64,000 bases of DNA from Butyricimonas virosa. GTDB lineage: Bacteria; Bacteroidota; Bacteroidia; Bacteroidales; Marinifilaceae. Numbering within the stretch: the first letter of the stretch is position 1; every line of letters begins with the position of its first letter. The translations under genes were made by a program, and so were the position numbers. Positions 56,000 through 64,000 of this stretch are shown here, piece after piece. Below the pieces are notes generated by a model. The model saw nothing but the letters and a program-made list of their open reading frames with translations, ran no database searches and was not told the DNA's origin. The stretch covers positions 1,240,001 through 1,304,000 of the forward strand of contig NZ_CP102269.1 in NCBI RefSeq assembly GCF_025148635.1, in the 5' to 3' direction.

Positions 56000-57403
56000 T
56001 TAACCACTCTTAGCCTTTCCTCTCAACAGTTCCGGTTCCGGCAAAGAAACCCGGGTAAAACTCACGATAGCGGCAAGCGTGGCAAACCCTCCCGCAAAAT
56101 AGAGGGAAGCATACGTCCCATCTACCGGAAAAACAACAAACATTAATGCAACCAACGAGGTTCCCGTGGTCTGTCCGGTCAAACGGGCCATACCCAGCAT
56201 ACCGCTAGCCCCGCCACTCCTGTTCTGTGGTGCGGAAGAAATTAATATACTATTATTCGGTGTTTGGAATAACCCGAACCCGAATCCACACATAGCCATA
56301 AACAAAGCAATCCCAGCGTTGGAAACCTGATTCGCGAAGACAGCTAATAAAAATAATCCCGCAGAAAATATCGACAACCCCACGCCACCCAACAACCCGG
56401 CATGAACCCGTTCAATCAACCTCCCGGCCAAAGGAGCCGCAATCATCGTTGCCAAGGGCCAAGGGGTCAGCAACAATCCCGTCGCCACCTCATCCTGTCC
56501 CAACGTGTGCTGCAAAAAGAAGGGCAAAGAAACCATGGCCAGCATCTGTGCCACGAAAGAACACACGGATGTCCCCACAGACAACGAAAAAATCGGTATC
56601 TTCAACAAATCAACAGGCAACAGGGGGTATTCCTGCGACAACTGACGACGCACGAAAAAGTAGCCGACCAACAGCACCACCCCAATTCCCGGGAGCAGTA
56701 TAGATAAACTCATCCCGTGAGTGAACCCCTCGATAGAGAAAATCAACAACCCGAACGTAAATGCGTTCATCAACCCACTTATCCAATCAAACTTCCGTCC
56801 ACTTCTCTTTACCGGATTCACGGGCAAAAAACGAAAAGATAAAATCAACGCCGCGATTACAATGGGAACATTTATCGCGAACAACCACTGCCAGGAGGCA
56901 ACAGACAAAATTCCCGCCGCAATCGTCGGCCCTCCTGCCGCCGACACGGCAACTACTAGCGCATTGATACCCATTCCTCGCCCCAAATGTCGTTTGGGAT
57001 AAATAATCCGGATCAAAGAAGTATTCACGCTTGCCAATGCAGCCGCTCCAAATCCCTGAAATACACGGGCTACTGTCAACGTCAGCAAAGAATCGGAAAG
57101 CGCACAAGCTAATGAAGTCACGCTAAATATCAACAAACCTCCGATATACACCCGCCGATAACCTAAAATATCCCCCAAAGAAGACAAGGACAACAAGGAA
57201 ACCACAATAGCCAACTGGTAAGCATTCACGATCCAAATAGACATCGACGGTGTTGCCTGCAAATCCTCTGCAATAGATGGTAACGCCACGTTAGCAATCG
57301 TGCCGTCCAACACGGAAACCGTAATTCCCATGGCAATGGCAAGAATCGCCCAGTATCGTTTCGGGACAGGCAACCCGTCCCACTCTACCTCTTTCGCACT
57401 CAT
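56000..57403 (-). CDS. MFS transporter, DHA2 (EmrB/QacA-like) family
   Basis: 467-residue membrane protein with about 14 hydrophobic segments. Family motifs: VLDGTIANVALPSIAEDL near the N-terminus, GDILGYRRVYIGG, and the R-F-Q-G-F-G-A-A motif (VARVFQGFGAAAL). Proton-driven efflux of drugs or other small hydrophobic compounds is expected. No MFP or outer-membrane factor partner lies nearby. A TATTTTTG box lies at 57427-57434. The downstream PagL-like gene follows closely. Confidence 0.9.
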   Translation of the reverse strand: MSAKEVEWDGLPVPKRYWAILAIAMGITVSVLDGTIANVALPSIAEDLQATPSMSIWIVNAYQLAIVVSLLSLSSLGDILGYRRVYIGGLLIFSVTSLACALSDSLLTLTVARVFQGFGAAALASVNTSLIRIIYPKRHLGRGMGINALVVAVSAAGGPTIAAGILSVASWQWLFAINVPIVIAALILSFRFLPVNPVKRSGRKFDWISGLMNAFTFGLLIFSIEGFTHGMSLSILLPGIGVVLLVGYFFVRRQLSQEYPLLPVDLLKIPIFSLSVGTSVCSFVAQMLAMVSLPFFLQHTLGQDEVATGLLLTPWPLATMIAAPLAGRLIERVHAGLLGGVGLSIFSAGLFLLAVFANQVSNAGIALFMAMCGFGFGLFQTPNNSILISSAPQNRSGGASGMLGMARLTGQTTGTSLVALMFVVFPVDGTYASLYFAGGFATLAAIVSFTRVSLPEPELLRGKAKSG

Positions 57404-57426
57404 TTTCCCAGTCCAATTTTATCGTA

Positions 57427-57434
57427 CAAAAATA
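57427..57434 (-). promoter_or_regulatory. -7 box of the MFS operon
   Basis: TATTTTTG on the minus strand matches TAnnTTTG, 23 nt upstream of the ATG at 57403. Confidence 0.5.
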
Positions 57435-57585
57435 CGAAATATAAGATTCCTATTTCATCCACTGCACGAAAATTTTAAAAGCCTCCTTATCGGTTGTCTG
57501 TCGGCATACAAATAGCAAACAAGCTGATAATCACAAACATTTCATGATCACATCTTGAAATCTAACGGATCATTATCGTGTAAAG

Positions 57586-57656
57586 CGCTATTAGAACGCT
57601 ATTAAATCCCTATTAAAACGCTATAATAAATAGCGTTCTATTAGAATTTTAATAGG
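57586..57656. repeat. Tandem 11-mers and interlocked inverted repeats
   Basis: CGCTATTAGAA, CGCTATTAAAT, CCCTATTAAAA and CGCTATAATAA follow one another at 11-bp steps (57586-57629). Further, AGAACGCTATT (57593-57603) is inverted at 57629-57639, and CCTATTAAAA (57609-57618) is inverted at 57647-57656, so the two inverted repeats interlock. Both are perfect. Confidence 0.75.
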
Positions 57657-57941
57657 ATACTAAAAATATTCTATTCGGAAGTAATCCAGAAGTGACAACG
57701 AAATGATACTGAAATATCTATTTTATAGCCACAAACAACGCCTTATGCAAGGTTAATCCCCCCTCATGAGGATGTTCCAAAATTCCTTTTTCACATAAAA
57801 CTCCTCCGTTAGTTTCGCTGCCACCTCCTCTGTTTATAGAGGGGAACTAGCGAGTAAGCGAGGGCTATGGGGAACGGGCAAGTAGATACAACCCATCAAA
57901 GCATTTTTCATACTTGTTAAAACATAGTCATTCTGAATGCC

Positions 57942-57976
57942 CACAAAAAAAAACGCTTGACTTCCACCAAGCGTTT
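57942..57976 (-). terminator. Terminator of the Kelch/lipoprotein operon
   Basis: AAACGCTTG (57951-57959) pairs with CAAGCGTTT (57968-57976) around 8 nt. On the minus strand it is followed by a run of T residues. 37 bp past the Kelch gene stop. Confidence 0.88.
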
Positions 57977-58013
57977 CTAAAAATATTTGCAAACTTTTGA
58001 TTTTTACAAACAA

Positions 58014-59045
58014 TCAGTCTATAGCACGAAAAATATAAGCTTCAAATGCTCCCCCTCCATTCCCAGTACTCATAGCATAACCATACTCTCCAATAGTAAA
58101 TCCGTAATCTCCTCCAACAGGATAATCAACACTTTTCCAGATGTTTTTACTAGGATTATATCCCCATCCAAGAGTTTTATCACTTGGTGATGTCAGGCCT
58201 CCAAAAATATAAACATAATCGTGTCCACCCTTGTTCAAGACGAAAGATTTTACGCCACTCCTTGACAAAAGCCGCCCAATCTCCCCGTCCTCATAGCAAA
58301 CTGGCAATCCGGTCCATTTTCCTGTATTCGGATCGAATTTTTGTATTCCACACTCTCTACTAACCCCTCCATACAAATTTCCAAAGCAAACGTACCCGCT
58401 CCCTTCTGCAACAAAAGCAGTTGCCCCGTAACGTGGATAGGAAATATTTGATATTTGTTTCCAACCTATTTGAGGATCAAACTCGTAAAAATCAGCTAAA
58501 TATTCCTCATCTCCCGGAAGACCAGGATTAACAGTACCCGTCCCTACATATCCTTTCCCGCCTATCGAGAAAGCAACCGCACCACGACGAGCTTTACCGG
58601 GAAACTGAAACGAAAGTTTTTCCCAATTGCGAGTAAGGGTATCATATACGAAAAAATCATCGTACACTTCGTGTACATTATGACTCAACATATAACCTAA
58701 ACCGACATAAGCTTTTCCCTCAATAACAAACGCTACTGCCCCGTATCGAGGTTTTCCCGGATACACGCTCTCAATCATTTCCCACTCATGAAAATTTGGC
58801 GAATACTTACTAAAATGCAGATTATCTCCCATAATATTATTCCATCCCAAACCGATATATTCCGTTCCCCCAATATTAAACGTAACCGCATCATAAAGCC
58901 CCGTACTTCCAGATATAGAAATAAATGTTTTTTTTAGCTCCGGCAAATTGGCACTTATTTTGTCATCATTGTCTTCACAAGAATACAAAAATATAATAAT
59001 CAAATATAACAGCCAACTACGATTTTTCAACTGTGCTCCTCTCAT
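58014..59045 (-). CDS. Kelch-type beta-propeller lipoprotein
   Basis: 343 residues, lipobox Cys23 (IFLYSCEDNDDK). At least five propeller blades of Kelch type are visible, for example PRYGAVAFVIEGKAYVGLGY, ARRGAVAFSIGGKGYVGTGT and PRYGATAFVAEGSGYVCFGN. A surface or periplasmic binding protein is likely; no catalytic motif. Ten bp after the upstream lipoprotein gene, so the two form an operon closed by a clear terminator. Confidence 0.82.
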   Translation of the reverse strand: MRGAQLKNRSWLLYLIIIFLYSCEDNDDKISANLPELKKTFISISGSTGLYDAVTFNIGGTEYIGLGWNNIMGDNLHFSKYSPNFHEWEMIESVYPGKPRYGAVAFVIEGKAYVGLGYMLSHNVHEVYDDFFVYDTLTRNWEKLSFQFPGKARRGAVAFSIGGKGYVGTGTVNPGLPGDEEYLADFYEFDPQIGWKQISNISYPRYGATAFVAEGSGYVCFGNLYGGVSRECGIQKFDPNTGKWTGLPVCYEDGEIGRLLSRSGVKSFVLNKGGHDYVYIFGGLTSPSDKTLGWGYNPSKNIWKSVDYPVGGDYGFTIGEYGYAMSTGNGGGAFEAYIFRAID

Positions 59046-59055
59046 ACATTTTTAA

Positions 59056-60267
59056 TTATTCAATAACCGTATCTAACCATTGTGAATGCTCACTAATAAT
59101 TTCGTAAAAAAATTGATTTTTTATAGATGATCGTTCCATTTTGAACATTCCTTGAGCATTTACATCTTTATTCATACCATCGGTTACATCAACAAAATTA
59201 ATTTTTGCCATTGTACTAAATTCCGCATACAAAATATAAGCATATGGCTCATCTGTAACCTGCTGCATTTTTCCTTCTGCTAACAAACTGAAAGAAGGGT
59301 AAAACGTATAATACACATTAGAACCGATACCACTTGCTCCCAAATTTATAATATCAGAAATAACTCCATCTGTTTCTGTTTTCACATAAAAAAAGAGATT
59401 AAAACTACATCCATAAAAACCATAAGAATTAGTCCCATTCACCTTTTTTTGACAAACCACCTGTATATATAAGTCACGAGTATAGTTTGGTAAAGCAAGT
59501 CCTATCTGATCTACAAATGCTACAATGAACCTTCCATCAAATGGAACAATTCCATCAAAACCAGGCCGATTCAAATATTGTACTACACCTTTTCTAATGG
59601 CGGATGGGGGAGCAGGAAAGGAAATACGAGATAAAGAATTAGAATTTTCAAAGGTGAAATTCTGACCTTTCATGTAATCAAAAACAAAAATATTTCTGCT
59701 AATATCAGAATTAGCAGATTTTGCTAATACATCAATTTTTTCCAAATCAGCACCTATCCACATTTTTACACGATTTCCTGTAATTTGATAAAGCGTATCC
59801 TGAACTGCAAAAAATCCATCCTTATTTATTACTGAAGAATAGTAAGGTACAGCCAAATTATAATCATAAGATGAAGTTCCATCTGAATAAAGCACTTCTT
59901 TTATCAACCCTTCTTTTAATGCTGTTTCATATAGAGTCGAGTGTTTAAGAGCTTTTTCTAGAGACTCTCCACTTAATGTATCCAAATAATCCATCTGTTT
60001 ACTTTCAGCTACAACCACATCTTCAAACATCTGCTGCTGAGACTTAAATCTACTTACATAATCTGCATAAGAAATTTCTTTTCCATTAATCACATTTTTT
60101 AAAATTTTATGATTAGGAAATACGAGTATTCCATTCTTAATTTGAATATTCTCAATCTCAATCAAATCATCTACCTCCGTAAGTTCCTCATAATCTTCCG
60201 AACAAGCAAAAAGCAGTGCAATCCCTAAAAGGCAAAAAATCCACTTAAAAAGAACTCTTTTTTCCAT
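59056..60267 (-). CDS. Lipoprotein of unknown function
   Basis: 403 residues, lipobox Cys22 (ALLFACSEDYEELTEVDD). The mature N-terminal part is acidic and helical (KSQQQMFEDVVVAESKQM). The rest is beta-rich with aromatic clusters. It resembles Bacteroidales lipoproteins of the DUF4848 kind, but I am not sure. Encoded just upstream of the Kelch lipoprotein; the pair may act together at the cell surface. Confidence 0.7.
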   Translation of the reverse strand: MEKRVLFKWIFCLLGIALLFACSEDYEELTEVDDLIEIENIQIKNGILVFPNHKILKNVINGKEISYADYVSRFKSQQQMFEDVVVAESKQMDYLDTLSGESLEKALKHSTLYETALKEGLIKEVLYSDGTSSYDYNLAVPYYSSVINKDGFFAVQDTLYQITGNRVKMWIGADLEKIDVLAKSANSDISRNIFVFDYMKGQNFTFENSNSLSRISFPAPPSAIRKGVVQYLNRPGFDGIVPFDGRFIVAFVDQIGLALPNYTRDLYIQVVCQKKVNGTNSYGFYGCSFNLFFYVKTETDGVISDIINLGASGIGSNVYYTFYPSFSLLAEGKMQQVTDEPYAYILYAEFSTMAKINFVDVTDGMNKDVNAQGMFKMERSSIKNQFFYEIISEHSQWLDTVIE

Positions 60268-60593
60268 AATTCATTATTTTTAAATCATTGCTTTGTAACA
60301 AAACAATAAACAGTATTTTATTTAAATAATGTTCTTTACGAAGATATGAAATATTTTTCAATTAAAACACACCAATATAGTATATTTTTCAAATATAACT
60401 ACATTTACTTATAAACTTTGTGGAAACTTTCGGATAATCTAATTTAGCACATTACCACGAACACCTTTATCTTTAGGCTGTATTTTCATTAGGAACTTTC
60501 ACTCGCTAGAATACAATTTACTAGGCAAACGAAAAAAGAAAAGTGCCTAGCATTATAGCCAAACACTCTTTCACTTTCACCGTATAATCGATA
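60268..60593. other. AT-rich intergenic region
   Basis: 326 bp between the lipoprotein start and the end of the tricorn-like gene. I see only a weak TATCTTCG (minus strand, 60339-60346) that might be a -7 box. No gene or strong hairpin. Confidence 0.5.
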
Positions 60594-63500
60594 TTATTTC
60601 TTCTTTGCCGCTTTATTCGGGAACGCAGGGATAGACGGAATCTCCTTTTTCTCGGTTTTTAGTTTTTCCAATATGACTTGAATTGCCTTATTCAACTGTT
60701 GATCTTCGCCATTATATTCAAGATAAGGATCATTCTCAATATCAACGTGAGGAGCAACACCCGTCCCCTCGATAATAAACTCGCTACCGTCTGCCGCAAA
60801 CGGCGCGTATGAAGGCGTCACGATAGAACCATCGTCAACCACCCGGATGGAACCACTATATCCCACGACACCTCCCCACGTGCGACGACCGATAATCGTT
60901 CCCAAGTGATTATACTTGAACCGATACGGGAAAAGATCCCCGTCAGAAGCGGAATACTCGTTCACCAGCAACACCTTCGGCCCCAAAAACGTACCCACCG
61001 GATTTACCGACCCGGCGGTTTGGTTCGTGTGCATCGTGTAGAAAGTCGGTGTACGCATCAAACGTTCGGTAATCATCGGGGATACGTTTCCACCACCATT
61101 TCCCCGATCATCAATGATCAAAGCTTTTTTATTCAACTGCGGGTAATAATGTTTCACGAACTCGTTCAAACCGTCAACACCCATATCCGGGATATGAATA
61201 TACCCTACCTCCCCATTCGTGGCCTCGTTTACCTTACGGATATTATTCTGTACCCAATTATAATAATACAATTTCGATTCGTCAGCTAACGGAACAACCA
61301 GCACATTACGAGCCTCCTTCTCGGTCGGGGTCGTGTTCACGGTCAATTCAACCGTCTTGTCTGCCATATCGATCAACTCGGAGAACAGGTTATCTACCTC
61401 TTTCAACGATTTCCCGTTGATGGCCAGAATATAGTCACCCGCCTTCACCTCCACGCCCGGCATGGTCAAAGGCGAGCGGGTAGAGGCGTCCCAGTTGGCA
61501 CCCTCGATCAACTCGGTCACTTTAAAATAACCGGATTTATCTTTCACGAATTTAGCACCCAACAACCCCATATCAATTCTTTCGGGCATCGGGACCCGCC
61601 CGTTAATGGAGTAAGCATGCCCGACACTCAATTCCGCAATCATCTCCCCGATAATATAAGTCAAGTCCGTACGATGATTCACGTAAGGCACCAGCACTTT
61701 ATATTTCTCGTACACGTGATCCCAGTCCACGCCATGCATATTCTTGGCATAGAAAAAATCACGCATCTGCCGCCAGCTCTCGTTATAGATCTGCATCCAT
61801 TCCTGATGGTAATCAATCACTCGTTTCACCCCTTTCGTGGGAACGGGAGAAGTCACGTTAGCGGAAAGTACCGGAAGGTCCTCCACCTGGAACGCGGAAC
61901 CCGAAGAAACGATTGCCTTTTTATAACCGGGAGAAAACTCGATGTCCCCACCCATGTCGGTTTCTTTCTTCCCGTTCAGGTCATAAATCAGCGTGCGGCC
62001 TCCCCGGTTATAATACACCCGGTTCCCCAACATATGCACGTTACCATAGTAATTCGATGCCAGCACGGACAACTCAACAAGACGGCTTTCCAAATTCGTG
62101 AAATCATACACGACACCTTTGTCTTCACTCTCTTCCTTTTTATTCTTTTCTTTCACGGCTGTCTCCACCCGGACAACATCATTTTTAGGAGCGAACAATA
62201 CCGGGGCATCCTTTGCCAAAGGCAAGATGTACACCTTATTCATATCATTGTACACGTGATTCCATTCCGTCCGTCCATACGTCGGGGAGAAAGTGCGGGC
62301 AGAAACAAACACCAAGTATTTCCCGTCCTCGCTGAAATTCGGCGAACTGGAACCGAACCACCCGTCGGTAACTTGGTGTTTCTCGCCACTTTCAACATGA
62401 CACACGATGATGTTATCCATCGTCGTTTCCGGACGAACGTAAGTGATATATTTGCTATCAGGTGACCAGTTGTAGGACGTCATGGAACGGATTCCCGATT
62501 TTTCCACAATCTTCCGGTTCCCGCTTTCCACGTCGGATATATTCAACGTGTTCCCTTTTTCGCTCCAGAGAATTTTCTTGGAATCCGGGGACCATTCATA
62601 ATTGAAGATATAACTTTTCAGATTCTTGATCAGTTTCCGTTCTTTTCCCGTCACCACATCCCGGAGATAAATATTGAATTCCCCGTCCTTGTCGGAAACG
62701 TAACTGATGTATTTTCCATCCGGAGACCAACCTGCCTGCATATCGTTAGCACCGGAAGAATTGGTTAAGTTATAGGTAATCCCCTCTTTCACGGGCAAAG
62801 AAAAAATATCCCCACGAGCAGCCACGACTACCCTCTCTCCACCGGGAGCAACCGCAATACTCGAAATCTGGCCACTTACATCAGTCAAGGTCGGACGAGA
62901 ATAAACCTGATCGTTATCAATGTTTATCGTGATCTTGGATTCCTTGCCACTCTGCAAATCATACCCGTAAATATACCCTCCTTGCTCGTACACGATTAAC
63001 TTGTCACCAATCGCGGGAAATTTTATATCGTATTCTTTATAAGATGTCAGTTGTTTATCCTCTTTCGTGTTCACGTTGTAGGCGTAAAGATTCATGATAT
63101 CACCCCGGTCGGATATATAATATATAGTATTCCCGTCCGGGGACCACATCGGGAACACGTCCTGCCGTACGTTGCCGGTAATCCGTTCTGATTTCTTCGT
63201 GTTGAAATCAAACACCCGGATATCATCCGCCATACCACCTTGATAACGTTTCCACGCCCGGAATTCCCGGAAAATATAATTATAAGCTAATTTCTTTCCA
63301 TCCGGGGAATAAGAGGCAAAACCGCCATTCTTTAAAGGTATTTCCTCGGACATCCCTCCCTCCACGGGAACCGTGAACAGTTGCCCGGTAAAATCGTTAA
63401 AGGTATATCTCCGGGAACGATAAAGAATCCGTTTACTATCCGGGGTCCAACCGATCACCACGTTGTTCGGACCCATGCGATCTCCCAGATCATCCCGTTT

Positions 63501-63818
63501 CAACGTGGCCGTATAAGTCAAGCGACGAGGTTCACCCCCTTCCACGGGGATGACAAATACTTCCGTGTTACCGTCATATTGCCCGGTGAAAGCGATATAT
63601 TTTCCATCCGGGGAAATACGAGGAAACATCTCGTACCCCACGTGTGAGGTCAACCGACGGGCCGTTCCTCCCCCGGCTGAGACCAGATAAAGATCCCCGG
63701 CATACGAGAATACCAACTTGTTCCCCACGCTATGCGGAAACCTTAATAACCTTGCTTCCCCGGCCTGTACCCACAAACCGGCTAACAACACGCCTAATAA
63801 AAGAATAAACCTTCTCAT
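60594..63818 (-). CDS. Tricorn-like S41-family protease
   Basis: 1074 residues with a signal peptide (LLAGLWVQAGEA). The first ~600 residues contain repeats of the TolB/WD40 propeller type (SPDGKYIAFTG, SPDGNTIYYIS, SPDSKKILWSEK). A PDZ domain and the S41 catalytic domain follow; the nucleophile is expected in NEYSASDGD (about Ser958). Tricorn proteases degrade oligopeptides released by other proteases. Here it is exported, unlike the archaeal enzyme. Start chosen at the ATG at 63818, where the signal peptide begins. Confidence 0.92.
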   Translation of the reverse strand: MRRFILLLGVLLAGLWVQAGEARLLRFPHSVGNKLVFSYAGDLYLVSAGGGTARRLTSHVGYEMFPRISPDGKYIAFTGQYDGNTEVFVIPVEGGEPRRLTYTATLKRDDLGDRMGPNNVVIGWTPDSKRILYRSRRYTFNDFTGQLFTVPVEGGMSEEIPLKNGGFASYSPDGKKLAYNYIFREFRAWKRYQGGMADDIRVFDFNTKKSERITGNVRQDVFPMWSPDGNTIYYISDRGDIMNLYAYNVNTKEDKQLTSYKEYDIKFPAIGDKLIVYEQGGYIYGYDLQSGKESKITINIDNDQVYSRPTLTDVSGQISSIAVAPGGERVVVAARGDIFSLPVKEGITYNLTNSSGANDMQAGWSPDGKYISYVSDKDGEFNIYLRDVVTGKERKLIKNLKSYIFNYEWSPDSKKILWSEKGNTLNISDVESGNRKIVEKSGIRSMTSYNWSPDSKYITYVRPETTMDNIIVCHVESGEKHQVTDGWFGSSSPNFSEDGKYLVFVSARTFSPTYGRTEWNHVYNDMNKVYILPLAKDAPVLFAPKNDVVRVETAVKEKNKKEESEDKGVVYDFTNLESRLVELSVLASNYYGNVHMLGNRVYYNRGGRTLIYDLNGKKETDMGGDIEFSPGYKKAIVSSGSAFQVEDLPVLSANVTSPVPTKGVKRVIDYHQEWMQIYNESWRQMRDFFYAKNMHGVDWDHVYEKYKVLVPYVNHRTDLTYIIGEMIAELSVGHAYSINGRVPMPERIDMGLLGAKFVKDKSGYFKVTELIEGANWDASTRSPLTMPGVEVKAGDYILAINGKSLKEVDNLFSELIDMADKTVELTVNTTPTEKEARNVLVVPLADESKLYYYNWVQNNIRKVNEATNGEVGYIHIPDMGVDGLNEFVKHYYPQLNKKALIIDDRGNGGGNVSPMITERLMRTPTFYTMHTNQTAGSVNPVGTFLGPKVLLVNEYSASDGDLFPYRFKYNHLGTIIGRRTWGGVVGYSGSIRVVDDGSIVTPSYAPFAADGSEFIIEGTGVAPHVDIENDPYLEYNGEDQQLNKAIQVILEKLKTEKKEIPSIPAFPNKAAKKK

Positions 63819-63877
63819 AAAAATTGAAAATCGAGAATTAAAAATTGGGAATGACCCACTGGATCTTTCATCTAAAA

Positions 63878-64000
63878 TCATAAATTATCAAGGACGTCCT
63901 TGATCACACGGGGGAAATGCTCGTATTCCAAGGCATGGACTTTCGTTGCCAGAGTCTCTGGCGTGTCCCCCGGAACGATGTCACATTTGGCCTGAAAAAT
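63878..64000 (-). CDS. purN: Phosphoribosylglycinamide formyltransferase, C-terminal end (partial)
   Basis: The last 40 codons of a minus-strand gene that runs out of the window. The translated end (GDTPETLATKVHALEYEHFP, then a short helix and stop at 63878-63880) matches the C-terminus of PurN, the folate-dependent GAR transformylase of purine synthesis. 59 bp upstream of the tricorn-like gene on the same strand. Confidence 0.85.
   Translation of the reverse strand: MFQAKCDIVPGDTPETLATKVHALEYEHFPRVIKDVLDNL

Larger units (their letters stand above)
57404..58013. other. Gene-poor interval with repeats and a terminator
   Basis: No gene recognised over about 600 bp. It holds the repeat cluster at 57586-57656, the terminator at 57942-57976, and at about 57760-57885 a G+C-richer stretch (GAGGGGAACTAGCGAGTAAG) resembling the kind of dispersed scar left by mobile elements. 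I cannot name that stretch. Confidence 0.5.

Noticed and set aside
61617..62465. 282-codon plus-strand open frame opposite the tricorn-like gene
   Set aside because: Shadow frame rich in His, Ile and Arg, with no domain; the minus-strand gene is clearly real.

Overview
The window is a chromosomal piece of a gut-type member of the Bacteroidota (order Bacteroidales). The evidence is the pairs of SusC/SusD-like outer-membrane proteins, the ECF sigma/FecR pairs with a DUF4974-type tail, the many lipoproteins with a Cys around residue 17-23, and -7 promoter boxes of the form TAnnTTTG. The two loci built from SusC, SusD, DUF4843 and PKD-like lipoproteins plus thioredoxins remind me of Odoribacteraceae (Butyricimonas/Odoribacter). 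That family assignment is an impression and is not proven by the sequence.

Layout. 1-4.1 kb: 3' end of RNase R, a bidirectional terminator, and a large ABC-2 permease fused to an M1-peptidase-like ectodomain. 4.16-5.54 kb: an intact IS256-family insertion sequence with an 8-bp target duplication. 5.6-17.0 kb (all minus): locus 1, sigma > FecR > SusC > SusD > DUF4843 > PKD-like > double thioredoxin. 17.2-20.4 kb: a zinc-ribbon protein, then a flippase and a glycosyltransferase that carries two frameshifts. 20.5-22.8 kb: a bile-salt-hydrolase/penicillin-acylase-family enzyme, a remnant of a metallo-beta-lactamase-fold gene, and an HTH-like regulator. 22.85-25.0 kb: a candidate structured RNA followed by a CstA-family transporter. 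25.0-39.2 kb (all minus): locus 2, sigma > FecR > SusC > SusD > DUF4843 > PKD-like > triple thioredoxin > TlpA > SRPBCC protein > thioredoxin/TPR-like protein. 39.3-50.9 kb: two tandem MutS-like ATPases, a GldA/GldFG-like ABC exporter, an M23 peptidase, a DUF3352/MORN-like membrane protein, two half-size chromate transporters and thioredoxin. 51-57.4 kb: DNA polymerase III alpha, a PagL-like deacylase and a DHA2 efflux pump. 58-64 kb: a pair of surface lipoproteins, a tricorn-like protease and the 3' end of purN.

How the genes work together. Loci 1 and 2 are paralogous and in the same order. Each SusC has an STN signalling domain, so substrate binding at the outer membrane probably signals through FecR to its ECF sigma factor. 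Neither locus encodes a glycoside hydrolase, polysaccharide lyase or sulfatase. Instead each ends in exported thioredoxin-fold proteins, seven such domains in total. The most interesting reading is a TonB-dependent uptake system for a disulfide-containing or peptide substrate, coupled to periplasmic or surface thiol chemistry. This is inference.

No rRNA, tRNA or CRISPR array was seen.
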